Positions 5,085 through 12,241 of a stretch of 21,150 bases of DNA are shown here, in pieces. The position numbers were made by a program, and so were the translations under genes. The stretch covers positions 1 to 21,150 of IMG/VR virus record IMGVR_UViG_3300028595_000065; one strand, 5' to 3'. The stretch's first letter is position 1. Each line of letters starts with the position of its first letter. The notes beneath the pieces are model-generated. The model was not told the origin of the DNA and did not search any database. It saw only the letters and a list, made by a program, of their open reading frames with translations. This DNA comes from a virus.

Positions 5085-6761
5085 ATGGCTGTGGAAGGAC
5101 GACCTGCCAAGACAGACAAGGAGAAGGCCAGCGCGATCACCGATCGCCTCACGGAGCTGAAGAACCTGCGCTCCCCCTGGGAAGACCTATGGGAGGAGAT
5201 CACGGACTTCGTCCATCCGCGCAGGACATGGTACGCCGGCGAATGGTCGGAGGAGGGCGGGATCTTCGGCGAGAACATCTACGACGGTTCCCCTGGGAAC
5301 GCCGCTCAGATGTTGGCCGACGGCATGATGGCCTATCTGGTCAGCCCATCGATCAAGTGGTTCTCCCTGCGTACCGAGATCATGGATCTGGAAGATCTCC
5401 CCGGTGTTCGCAGGTGGCTGCAGGAGCTGGAGGAGCACTACTACTCGGTGTTCCGGCGGTCGAACTTCTATCACACCATGGCCCAGTACTTCATGGACGC
5501 TGTCACCCTGGGCACGGCCACGATGTACTCCGAGGAGAACCCCGAGACTCAGCTGCCGGTGTTCTCCTGCCGGCATCCATATGAGGTGTACATCGCTGAG
5601 AACATGCGGGGTACAGTGGACACGGTGTTCCGGGAGTTCCGCTACACAGCCAGACAGGTCGTCCAACGGTTCGGGAAGGTGAGTCCCCAGCTGACCGATC
5701 TGGCCAAAACGGATCCGGATCACAAGATGACCTGCGTCCATGCTGTGTTCCCCAGGAACGACGACTGGATCAAGACGAAGTCCGCCAGGAACATGGCCTA
5801 CGCTTCGGTGTACCTGCTACCGACACAGAAGCGAGTCACCGGTGAGCGCCTGCTGCGGGAGTCAGGCTACCGGACCAACCCGTACCATGTCTGGCGCTAC
5901 CGTAAAAACACGCAGGAGACCTACGGAAGGTCGCCCTGCAGCGATGCGATCTATGACATCAAGATGATCAACCAGATGGGCCGCACAGGCTTGAAGGTAG
6001 CACAACGGGCTGCAGAGCCGCCCTACAACGTGCCGGAGGACATGCGGGGGAAGGTGAGAGTCGGTCCCCTGGGCATGAACTACTACGAGGATCCCTCAAG
6101 GATCATCGCTCCGATCGCCTCTCCCACCCAGTATCCGATCACGATCGAGGAGAAGCGCCGGCTGCAGGAGATCATCGAGAGCCGTTTTCATACGGACCTC
6201 TTTCTATTGTTGACCCGAGCCGACAAACCTATGACAGCTCGAGAGGTGGTAGAGAAGCAGGGCGAGAAGGCCGCCATCCTCGGGACCATCATCGGTCGGT
6301 TGGACTCGGAGTGCTTGGATCCGCTCTTTGATCGGATCTTCGATATCGAGTGGAATGCAGGAAGGATCCCTCCCCTCCCACCGGCGTTGATGCAAACGCC
6401 AGGGACCCAACTGCGGATCGAGTACAACGGGCCGCTTGCACAGGCGCAAAGGAGGCTGTTCGAGTCCCAAGGGACACTCCAGGCCCTGGAGTCAGGGCTC
6501 CCGTTGGCACAGGTCGATCCTACCGTGCTCGATAACATAGACCTCGGCGTAGCATTCCGGAAGATCGTGCAGTCTTTGGGGATCGACGAGGAAGCACTCC
6601 GTGACGAACCGGAGGTGGCCATGATCCGGGCCCAGAGGGCCCAGCAGCAAGCGATGGCCGCCCAGCTGGCCCAGGCTGAGAGTATGGGCAAAGCTGCCAA
6701 GGGCTTGAACGAAAAGGTGCAGCCCGGTAGCCTACTGGAGCAGATGCAGGGGCAGCGGTGA
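5085..6761 (+). CDS. Portal (head-to-tail connecting) protein
   Basis: The 558-residue protein matches the podovirus head-tail connector family (T7 gp8 and BPP-1/epsilon15 type). It has a helical start with PWEDLWEEITDFVHPRR, then the conserved early region with IYDGSPGNAAQMLADGM and GMMAYLVSPSIKWF, a central beta-rich part, and the helical region SRFHTDLFLLL near residue 370. The C-terminal part is Gln/Ala-rich and probably forms the internal barrel or crown. It assembles as a ring at one capsid vertex, docks the terminase during packaging and later carries the tail adaptor. Length is normal for the family. It is preceded by GGGAATAAC, a modest ribosome binding site, and overlaps the following GTG by four bases. 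Confidence 0.93.
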   Translation: MAVEGRPAKTDKEKASAITDRLTELKNLRSPWEDLWEEITDFVHPRRTWYAGEWSEEGGIFGENIYDGSPGNAAQMLADGMMAYLVSPSIKWFSLRTEIMDLEDLPGVRRWLQELEEHYYSVFRRSNFYHTMAQYFMDAVTLGTATMYSEENPETQLPVFSCRHPYEVYIAENMRGTVDTVFREFRYTARQVVQRFGKVSPQLTDLAKTDPDHKMTCVHAVFPRNDDWIKTKSARNMAYASVYLLPTQKRVTGERLLRESGYRTNPYHVWRYRKNTQETYGRSPCSDAIYDIKMINQMGRTGLKVAQRAAEPPYNVPEDMRGKVRVGPLGMNYYEDPSRIIAPIASPTQYPITIEEKRRLQEIIESRFHTDLFLLLTRADKPMTAREVVEKQGEKAAILGTIIGRLDSECLDPLFDRIFDIEWNAGRIPPLPPALMQTPGTQLRIEYNGPLAQAQRRLFESQGTLQALESGLPLAQVDPTVLDNIDLGVAFRKIVQSLGIDEEALRDEPEVAMIRAQRAQQQAMAAQLAQAESMGKAAKGLNEKVQPGSLLEQMQGQR

Positions 6762-7021
6762 GACTGGACAAGGTAGAGATCAAGGACATCAAAGATGCCT
6801 ACCGCTCTACGTTCAGTACCAAGGATGGCCGGCTGGTCCTCCAGCACATGCTGTATGAGCTGAGAATGCTGCAGCGCTGTGAGGACGAGAAGGACAGGCA
6901 TCTGCACAACTATGGCAGAAGGATCCTTGCACTGTTGGATGTTGATGAGTCCAACATGTACGAGGTCTTCGTCAATAAAGCCTTAGATCTCCCGATCAGG
7001 GAGGGAAGGAGAGAGAGTTGA
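6758..7021 (+). CDS. Bbp19-like small phage protein
   Basis: GTG at 6758 overlaps the portal stop. The 87 residues show the pattern of the Bbp19 family named after Bordetella phage BPP-1: a helical start (IKDIKDAYRSTFST), then DGRLVLQHMLYELRML and a final helix NYGRRILALLD. Family members lie next to the portal gene in many podoviruses; the molecular role is not established as far as I know. The position between portal and scaffold is exactly as expected. The gene stop overlaps the TTG start of the scaffold. Confidence 0.75.
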   Translation: MRLDKVEIKDIKDAYRSTFSTKDGRLVLQHMLYELRMLQRCEDEKDRHLHNYGRRILALLDVDESNMYEVFVNKALDLPIREGRRES

Positions 7022-7764
7022 GCGATCCAGCCAACACTGGTCCGGATCCGGGCAACCAGGATGGTCAAGGATCAGGCGACCGTTCTTCGGAATGGATAAC
7101 AGGTCTGAACCTAGACGACCAGACCAGACAAGCCATCAGCAAGTTCGACGGCGCTGAGGCCCTGGCAAAGAGCTACGTACAGCTCGAGTCAAAGTTAGGG
7201 AAAACTGCCCAGTTTCCAGGAGAGGGTGCCACCGAGGAAGAATGGTTGGCCTTCTTCAACAAAGCAGGCCGGCCGGAAAGTCCAGACGGGTATCAACTTC
7301 AGATGCCGGGACTACCGGAGGGTATGAAAGCGGACGAGGAGTTCTTCTCCAAGTTCAAAGAAGCTGCCCATCGGTCAGGACTGACATCAAGACAAGCTCG
7401 TAGTCTGTTCGACTGGTACAACCGCTACACTGGTGACCGTTACCAGACAGAGCGGACAGCACGACAGACTGAGACCAAGCAGGTGATGGACAAGCTCAAG
7501 GCCGAGGTCCCAGACTTCGAGAACGAGCTGAACCTGACCCGGCGGCTTGTTGATCATGTCGGCGGCCAGGACTTCAAGGACTGGCTCAACAAGACCGGCT
7601 TTGGAAACGATCCCCAGGCTTTTCACTTCCTCAACAAACTTGCCCACATGGTGGGCGAAGATGTCTTTGAAGAGGGAGAGCCTGCTGGTGGCGGGGAACG
7701 CGAGTCCGGAGTCTTTGACTACGACAAGATGCGTTCCATCAAAAAGGTCATCAACGAAGCTTAA
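7018..7764 (+). CDS. Scaffolding (capsid assembly) protein, TTG start
   Basis: The protein (248 aa) carries a Gly/Asp-rich disordered N-terminus, then LAKSYVQLESKLG at about 49-61 and the characteristic GRPESPDGY motif at 84-92, which recurs in scaffolding proteins encoded just upstream of coat genes. Helical regions follow, and it ends in a basic helix (KMRSIKKVINEA), a likely coat-binding tail as in other scaffolds. It would guide coat assembly into proheads and then leave. TTG at 7018 overlaps the previous TGA and follows GGGAAGGAGAGAGAG. The weak start codon could limit synthesis, but scaffolds are normally made in large amounts, so this is noteworthy. Confidence 0.85.
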   Translation: MSDPANTGPDPGNQDGQGSGDRSSEWITGLNLDDQTRQAISKFDGAEALAKSYVQLESKLGKTAQFPGEGATEEEWLAFFNKAGRPESPDGYQLQMPGLPEGMKADEEFFSKFKEAAHRSGLTSRQARSLFDWYNRYTGDRYQTERTARQTETKQVMDKLKAEVPDFENELNLTRRLVDHVGGQDFKDWLNKTGFGNDPQAFHFLNKLAHMVGEDVFEEGEPAGGGERESGVFDYDKMRSIKKVINEA

Positions 7765-7792
7765 CCTCCTCGAAGACCAAACTTTGAGGAGG
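7765..7792 (+). promoter_or_regulatory. Hairpin pairing with the major-capsid ribosome binding site
   Basis: CCTCCTCGAAG (7765-7775) and CTTTGAGGAGG (7782-7792) can form an 11-base-pair RNA stem with one G-U pair and the six-base loop ACCAAA. The right arm contains GAGGAGG, the ribosome binding site four bases before the capsid ATG at 7797, so the stem would hide it. The left arm begins immediately after the scaffold stop codon. There is no T tract, so it does not look like a terminator. Confidence 0.65.
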
Positions 7793-7796
7793 GCCT

Positions 7797-8762
7797 ATGG
7801 CCGTAAAAACGATGCGTAACCAGCTCACGCTCGTAGAGCTGGCGAAACGTGTCGGGGACGGCAACATCCTCGAGATAGCCGAGATCCTCGAGCAGACCAA
7901 CGAGATGCTCGAAGACGCTGTCTGGCTTGAGGCGAACATGGGAGATCATCACTTGATCACCGTGCGAACCTCCCTGCCCTCCGGCTCCTGGAGACTGCTG
8001 AACAAGGGTGTCCCACCCGAAGCAAGCTCCACCCGCCAGATCAAGGAAGGCATCGGCATGCTGGAGTCCTACTCCAAGGTCGATGCCAAGCTGGTGAAGA
8101 TCTCGCCCGATGGGCCGAGGTTCCGGAGCCAGGAGGACATGGCCTTCGTAGAAGGCATGAGCCAGACGCTGCAGGAGACTCTGATCTACGGCAACGTGGA
8201 TGTGAACCCCGAGCAGTTCGACGGACTTGCAAACAGATACAGCGCAGCGGCGCTTGCCAACGTCCATGACGGTGGTGGAACAGGCAGCGACCTGACTTCT
8301 GTTTGGATCATTCAGTGGGGCAGGACCAGGGTCCACATGATCTACCCCCGTGGACACAGGTCCATGGGAGTACAGGTAACCAACCTGGGAGAAGACACCG
8401 TTCAAGACGCAGACGGTAACGAGTACCAAGCCTTCCGGACGCACTTCGAGATCAACGGTGGTCTCTGTGTTCGGGACGATCGATGTGTGCAGCGGTATGC
8501 CAACATCGAGACAGCCGGTTCCACCAACATCTTCGACGAGAACTTCCTGATCGACGCTCTCACGCTGATGCTTCAGCGTGGCAAGGGCTCGATCATCTAC
8601 GGGAACCGGACGATCCAGGCTCAGATCGACAAGCAGGCCAACATCAAGACCAACGTCTACTACACGGTAGGCGAAGAGTTCGGGCGGCCTGTCAGCTACT
8701 TCCGGGGGATCCCGGTGAAGCTGGTCGAGAAGCTCGTCAACACCGAAGATCAGGTGACCTAA
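7797..8762 (+). CDS. Major capsid protein (GP7-like, HK97 fold)
   Basis: The 321-residue protein follows the scaffold gene and matches the epsilon15 gp7/BPP-1 coat family as recalled. Its N-terminus has LTLVELAKRVGDGNILEIAE, then DAVWLEANMGDHHLITVRTSLPSGSWR and the region LESYSKVDAKLV, followed by a loop-rich middle. It ends in a core with IYGNRTIQAQIDKQ and SYFRGIPVKLVEKLVN. This protein forms the icosahedral shell. No Cys-based or protease-processed delta domain is visible, consistent with separate scaffold use. Start ATG 7797 has a strong GAGGAGG, which lies in a hairpin. Likely the most highly expressed gene here. Confidence 0.9.
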   Translation: MAVKTMRNQLTLVELAKRVGDGNILEIAEILEQTNEMLEDAVWLEANMGDHHLITVRTSLPSGSWRLLNKGVPPEASSTRQIKEGIGMLESYSKVDAKLVKISPDGPRFRSQEDMAFVEGMSQTLQETLIYGNVDVNPEQFDGLANRYSAAALANVHDGGGTGSDLTSVWIIQWGRTRVHMIYPRGHRSMGVQVTNLGEDTVQDADGNEYQAFRTHFEINGGLCVRDDRCVQRYANIETAGSTNIFDENFLIDALTLMLQRGKGSIIYGNRTIQAQIDKQANIKTNVYYTVGEEFGRPVSYFRGIPVKLVEKLVNTEDQVT

Positions 8763-8773
8763 GGAGGAATGGC

Positions 8774-9166
8774 ATGATCATAGACTACATCTTCCTCGTT
8801 TCTGACGACCAAGCGGTCACCACCAGCGCTCCCTCCACGGACTACGTGGATCTGGGAGCTGCCGACATGGATCTGAACATCGGGACTGAGATCTACTGCA
8901 ACGTATTTCTCACGGCAGCGTTTGACACGGGTGCCAACACGCTGACGATAAACGTCGGAAACGACGCGAACACCCCCCCGACGACCAAGTTCCAGGAAGT
9001 GCTACCCGCGACGGCAACCTCAGCGTTGCTTTCGCCGGCACATCTGGTGAACGCACCTATCGGCCGTGTCGGCGCGGATCTGGCAGGACGTTACCTGAAC
9101 CTGCTCTACGTATGTAGCGCAGGGCTAACCTCAGGGACCCTGTACAGTTACTTCAACTGCCACTAA
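8774..9166 (+). CDS. Capsid cement/decoration protein, Bbp16-like
   Basis: ATG 8774 follows AAGGAGGAATGGC right after the coat gene. The 130 residues fit the Bbp16 family that stabilises the BPP-1 and related capsids: the start MIIDYIFLVSDDQAVT, the conserved DYVDLGA segment, a long beta-rich middle (YCNVFLTAAFDTGANTLTI) and a final RYLNLLYVC strand. The jelly-roll cement protein binds outside the shell. Position directly behind the coat gene, strong ribosome binding site and a terminator-like element afterwards fit a protein needed in capsid-like amounts. Upstream in-frame extension to 8483 inside the coat gene is rejected. Confidence 0.85.
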   Translation: MIIDYIFLVSDDQAVTTSAPSTDYVDLGAADMDLNIGTEIYCNVFLTAAFDTGANTLTINVGNDANTPPTTKFQEVLPATATSALLSPAHLVNAPIGRVGADLAGRYLNLLYVCSAGLTSGTLYSYFNCH

Positions 9167-9185
9167 AGCTCGCCATAGCTTTTTT
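9165..9185 (+). terminator. Weak intrinsic terminator after the capsid genes
   Basis: AAAGCT and AGCTTT (9165-9182) can form a six-base-pair stem with a CGCCAT loop, followed by a run of T up to 9185. The stem is short and AT-rich, so termination would be partial at best. It would lower transcription of the tail genes relative to the capsid genes. It begins inside the TAA stop of the cement gene. Confidence 0.45.
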
Positions 9186-9191
9186 GTGGTC

Positions 9192-9219
9192 AGGGTAGGG
9201 GCCTTCTGGCTCCTACCCT
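9192..9219 (+). promoter_or_regulatory. Strong intergenic hairpin after the capsid genes
   Basis: AGGGTAGGGGCC (9192-9203) pairs with GGCTCCTACCCT (9208-9219) over 12 base pairs with one G-U, around the tetraloop TTCT. No T run follows (CTATTCAAGG), so it is not a standard terminator on its own. It may protect the 3' end of the capsid mRNA, serve as a processing site, or work together with the T tract just upstream. The ribosome binding site of the next gene lies outside the stem. Confidence 0.6.
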
Positions 9220-9237
9220 CTATTCAAGGAGAATGGC

Positions 9238-9681
9238 ATGACAAACGCCCATGCGGCATGGGACTGGTTGATCGGGCTCGAGCAGATGACCCTGGACACC
9301 CAGCCGGCTCCCGCAGACTATGTGGTCGGAGAGACCATCACAGGACAGTCGAGCGGAAAGACGGCCGTCGTGGTGGCAGTGATCAGCTCTACGGTGTACC
9401 TGATCAAGGACCGGGACGGTGCGTTTACCGACGGTGAGGAGATCACCGATGAGACCGGCAACACCATCGATCTGGCAGCCGGCTATCCGGCGATCGTAGC
9501 GGCCAACGCTATGGCAGCCGTGGCAGCCGATGCGGATGTCCCGAAGTTCCTGCGCGACAAGATCACGGCCATCCAGGCTGACATCATCGCTGGGGGAAGC
9601 GCCAAGCTGACCCGCGAACAGCTGGCCTATCTCGGTCAGGCGCTGTCCTATCTCGGGACCAACGTCCACGAGCCCGTGTAG
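9238..9681 (+). CDS. Virion-region protein with GxTITGQ-type beta domain
   Basis: A 147-residue protein from ATG 9238 after CAAGGAGAATGGC. Residues about 17-87 form a beta-rich unit with YVVGETITGQSSGKTAVVV, then GAFTDGEEITD and AAGYP. The same arrangement appears in the tail nozzle protein at about residues 509-581. Such small beta units occur repeatedly in phage structural proteins. The remaining part is helical (FLRDKITAIQADIIAGG) with an LTREQLAYLGQALSYLG end. It is likely a minor structural protein. There is a short run of Ala residues between the two halves that may be a linker. Exact role unknown. Confidence 0.7.
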   Translation: MTNAHAAWDWLIGLEQMTLDTQPAPADYVVGETITGQSSGKTAVVVAVISSTVYLIKDRDGAFTDGEEITDETGNTIDLAAGYPAIVAANAMAAVAADADVPKFLRDKITAIQADIIAGGSAKLTREQLAYLGQALSYLGTNVHEPV

Positions 9682-9691
9682 GGAGGGACGT

Positions 9692-9892
9692 ATGGTTATC
9701 GAGTACAAGTGTATCCGGGACTGCTGGTATCAGTGGCAGCTGTGGAAGGCCGGCCAGAAGGCTCACTTCGATGAACGCCTCGAGCCGCCCCGCCACTTTG
9801 AGAGGCTGACCCCCGTGGAGAAGCCGAAGCCCAAGGTCGAGGTGAAGAACAAACCGAAACCGAAGCCCAAGACGGAAGTCAAAGAGGAGTAA
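9692..9892 (+). CDS. Small protein with Lys/Pro-rich tail (66 aa)
   Basis: ATG 9692 follows GGGAGGGACGT. The N-terminal 40 residues (YKCIRDCWYQWQLWKAGQ, then EPPRHFERL) resemble a small compact phage domain often found between capsid and tail genes. The C-terminal 25 residues are a disordered tail made almost only of Lys, Pro, Glu and Val (PKPKVEV, KPKPKPKTEV). A basic flexible tail of this kind may bind DNA or another virion protein; this is a guess. No function is assigned. Confidence 0.7.
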   Translation: MVIEYKCIRDCWYQWQLWKAGQKAHFDERLEPPRHFERLTPVEKPKPKVEVKNKPKPKPKTEVKEE

Positions 9893-9895
9893 ACC

Positions 9896-10462
9896 ATGGT
9901 CAGTACTGTTGTAGATATCTGCAACATGGCACTGATCAGGCTTGGAGCGAACCGGATAACCTCGATCGACGACGACTCCAAACAGGCTCTGCTGTGCAAG
10001 CAGCTCTACGATCAAACCCGAGATGAGGTCCTGCACGACCACGACTGGAACTGCTCGATCAACCGTCAGTCTCTGGCCCAGCTGGCCGAGACCCCGGAGT
10101 TCGGGTACGACTACGTGTACCAGCTGCCCACCTCCCCCTACTGCCTGAGAGTGCTCGACTGCGACAACGCAGATGTGGACTACCGGGTGGAGGGACGAAA
10201 ACTGTATACCGATGTGGACGAGATCTCGATCCGTTACATCTCCAGGGAGATCGATCCCACGAAGTATGACTCGTATCTGGCAGAGTGTATCGCCCTGCGT
10301 CTGGCCTCCAAGCTGGCCTATGCGCTACCGAACAAACAGACCATGAGACAGGACATCATGGGCGAGTACATCGTGATGCTCCGCAGGGCTCGAGGTCGGG
10401 ATGCCCTGGAAGAGCGCCAGGACGGGATAGACCAAGCCGACTACTGGGAAGACGAACGATAG
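9896..10462 (+). CDS. Tail adaptor (T7 gp11-like tail tubular protein A)
   Basis: A 188-residue protein with the hallmark N-terminus ICNMALIRLGANRITSI (residues 8-24), then the HDWNC segment at 49-53, YVYQLP at 73-78 and LRVL at 84-87, ending with a long helix (AECIALRLASKLAYALP and following). This pattern defines the T7 gp11/P22 gp4 type adaptor that forms a ring below the portal and connects the nozzle. Start ATG 9896 follows AGAGGAGTAAACC. The acidic C-terminus (QADYWEDER) is typical. Length is close to T7 gp11 (196 aa). Confidence 0.88.
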   Translation: MVSTVVDICNMALIRLGANRITSIDDDSKQALLCKQLYDQTRDEVLHDHDWNCSINRQSLAQLAETPEFGYDYVYQLPTSPYCLRVLDCDNADVDYRVEGRKLYTDVDEISIRYISREIDPTKYDSYLAECIALRLASKLAYALPNKQTMRQDIMGEYIVMLRRARGRDALEERQDGIDQADYWEDER

Positions 10463-10471
10463 GAGGTTCGT

Positions 10472-10876
10472 ATGGCAACAGGAACACTGGCCCTTGCCGG
10501 CCAGATAAACTTTCCGGCTGGTAACGACAAGGCGTTCATACTTGACTGGACCAGCGACGCATCGGGTGATGTGGATCAGAGTATCAGCGATCTGATCGGA
10601 TCCCAGGGTGGGCGAGTGATCGCCGCCCAGACAGTTCCCGGCTTGAACGGAGATCTGTCAACGGATCTACCGACAGCCCTGTATGATGTGGAAGTCCAGG
10701 ACGAGTATGCCACCGACATCATGGCAGCGGCCCTGGCCAACCGTAGCGGTACGGTCGGAGAACGGGTGAACCCCTCTCCAGGGATCCCTGTGTGGACACC
10801 GCTTACCCTGATCGTGGACAACGCCGGAGTATCCAACTCAGGACGGATCATCATCGTCATCAGTGAAGAAACATGA
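10472..10876 (+). CDS. Hypothetical structural protein (134 aa)
   Basis: ATG 10472 follows AGGAGGTTCGT, an excellent ribosome binding site. The protein is rich in small and beta-forming residues (LALAGQINFPAGNDKAFILDW, here split across strands) and contains GGRVIAAQTVPGLNGDLSTD. It ends in a beta strand, GRIIIVISEET. No cysteine and no signal peptide are present. The composition and place between the adaptor and the secreted Fn3-like protein suggest a minor virion component. No family is recognised with confidence. Its stop overlaps the next start by four bases. Confidence 0.65.
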   Translation: MATGTLALAGQINFPAGNDKAFILDWTSDASGDVDQSISDLIGSQGGRVIAAQTVPGLNGDLSTDLPTALYDVEVQDEYATDIMAAALANRSGTVGERVNPSPGIPVWTPLTLIVDNAGVSNSGRIIIVISEET

Positions 10877-11265
10877 AAAAGCTGATCCTGATCCTTCTCA
10901 TGTGCTTGCCCCTGCTGATGGGGCAGACAGTCCACTATGCTAACCAAGTCACAGTGGCATGGGATCCGGTTTCAGATACGGGTGTCATTACTTACGAAGT
11001 ATTTGTGGCTCCGTATCCTCTCCCTGATCCTCTGGATCTTGGAACACTGGACCCTCCGGTTGAAACGGCGGCGACTGAAGCTACAGTCAGCTTTTCGATC
11101 GAAGGTGCGTACACCGTCGGGGTTAGAACCAAGAAACAGGTAGACACAGAGATCCTGTACTCCGAGGTGAACTGGTCCTTCGAGAACGGAGCCAACACGC
11201 CGGACCCTTTTATTGTCGGGTACTACGTGCCCCCGGATGCACCGCTAACTCTGAGGATCCAATAG
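10873..11265 (+). CDS. Secreted or envelope-targeted Fn3-like protein
   Basis: The N-terminus MKKLILILLMCLPLLMGQT is a textbook signal peptide: two lysines, a hydrophobic core and a probable cleavage site after Gly17. A cysteine lies within the core but the context (LLMC) is not a good lipobox. The mature part begins with VTVAWDPV, then TYEVFVAP and AYTVGVRT, the strand pattern of a fibronectin type III or related Ig-like domain. A protein exported by the infected cell is unusual inside a tail operon. It might act in the periplasm or outer surface, for example superinfection exclusion or virion attachment. The function is unknown. Confidence 0.65.
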   Translation: MKKLILILLMCLPLLMGQTVHYANQVTVAWDPVSDTGVITYEVFVAPYPLPDPLDLGTLDPPVETAATEATVSFSIEGAYTVGVRTKKQVDTEILYSEVNWSFENGANTPDPFIVGYYVPPDAPLTLRIQ

Positions 11266-11756
11266 TGAGACTGCAGCCTGAGACATCCGGCCGGGATCAC
11301 TCAGGGCTGACGGTCACCGAAGACGATCACCACCCTGTCCCGACCTCTGTCACGATCGACAACACGACCCAGGTCATCAACGCCGGGACGTTGTGGAACC
11401 TGGACATCTCTTTGCCTCAGTCGAACTATCAGGCTGCACGAGTTATCATCCATGGACCGGATCAGTGCGCCGGCGCTGCGTGGTACGAGTTCGCCGAGAT
11501 CTATGTGACACGAGACAGCGCGGAGGCGATGGGTCACAGCGTGGAGGAGATCAGTTTCAAGAAAGTCTATGCGGTGACATACTCCAAGCAGGTCGCCGAC
11601 ACCTACCTGAGCCAGAAGATCTTCACCAACGCCTCGCCCCCGAACATCGTGCTACAGGATGCGGTCCTCACAGGGAGCTTGTTGCGGCTTTCCTTTCGCA
11701 ACACCTATACGGCCAACGAAACCCTCTGGGTGAAAGGACAGGCGTTACTGTTTTGA
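11265..11756 (+). CDS. DHH-motif virion-region protein, paralogue 1 of 3
   Basis: GTG at 11265 overlaps the preceding stop. Starting at this GTG gives MRLQ, matching the MRLE starts of the two following paralogues. Residues 19-23 are EDDHH, and DH occurs at 11-12. The C-terminal part (LSQKIFTNASPPNIVLQDAV, then ETLWVKGQALL) aligns with the ends of the two following proteins by eye, indicating a shared beta-rich fold. DHH-type motifs are common at the start of phage fibre or receptor-binding proteins and could bind a metal ion. No enzymatic motif is visible. Virion surface or tail role is inferred. Confidence 0.68.
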   Translation: MRLQPETSGRDHSGLTVTEDDHHPVPTSVTIDNTTQVINAGTLWNLDISLPQSNYQAARVIIHGPDQCAGAAWYEFAEIYVTRDSAEAMGHSVEEISFKKVYAVTYSKQVADTYLSQKIFTNASPPNIVLQDAVLTGSLLRLSFRNTYTANETLWVKGQALLF

Positions 11757-12241
11757 GACTCGAAGGCAAGGGCAAGCTGGCAGACCATGACCTCACGAAC
11801 GGGATCGGGGAACACGATCACCATCCTCGAGGCCAGTCTTTCCGGGTTCTGATCAACAACCAGAGTATCCCCGGCTCCAGTGCTTACGAGCACCGGGTCT
11901 CCCTGGGGCGAGAGGGTCACAAAACGATCCGGGCGGTCCTGAGAGGAAACCAGAACGTGGACATCCAGGGCCACACCGGCTGTGTCCTGATCGGCACCGA
12001 CACCTCCCAGGAGTGTACCGGGTTCTCGATCAAGCCCTATGGAGGATCAGGCTACCCGATCAGCTACATGGGCTGTTACTCCCGGCTGCACGGGGACTCC
12101 TATCTCACTCCTGCCCTGTTCGGGGGACTGGTACGGATGCGGGACATCTACATCGATGGGGACGAGGCGGTCCTGGAGTTCTACAACGTGAGCGGCTTCA
12201 CCCGGTTCTTCAACTGCTACGGCATGGTGGAAGTCAAATGA
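11753..12241 (+). CDS. DHH-motif virion-region protein, paralogue 2 of 3 (TTG start)
   Basis: TTG at 11753 overlaps the upstream TGA, and reading from there gives (M)RLE, the same opening as its neighbours; this is why the start is chosen over long upstream extensions. DHD lies at 11-13 and HDHH at 21-24. The middle contains LINNQSIPGSSAYEH and GHTGCVLIGTDTSQ. The end, LTPALFGGLVRMRDIYIDG then FFNCYGMVEV, corresponds to the LSxKIF...WxxxA end of paralogues 1 and 3. 162 residues. Probably a beta-sandwich structural protein. It has four visible cysteines, more than its relatives. Confidence 0.66.
   Translation: MRLEGKGKLADHDLTNGIGEHDHHPRGQSFRVLINNQSIPGSSAYEHRVSLGREGHKTIRAVLRGNQNVDIQGHTGCVLIGTDTSQECTGFSIKPYGGSGYPISYMGCYSRLHGDSYLTPALFGGLVRMRDIYIDGDEAVLEFYNVSGFTRFFNCYGMVEVK

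Noticed and set aside
7765-7796. Intrinsic terminator between scaffold and coat genes
   Set aside because: The stem is followed by GCCTATGG without a T run, and stopping transcription before the coat gene would make no sense.
8483-8773. Extension of the cement-protein frame upstream into the coat gene
   Set aside because: It is an Arg/Gln/His-rich out-of-frame reading of the coat gene; the strong AAGGAGG and ATG 8774 define the true start.
11393-11752. N-terminal extension of the second DHH paralogue
   Set aside because: It overlaps paralogue 1 completely; the TTG at 11753 yields the MRLE opening shared by the family.
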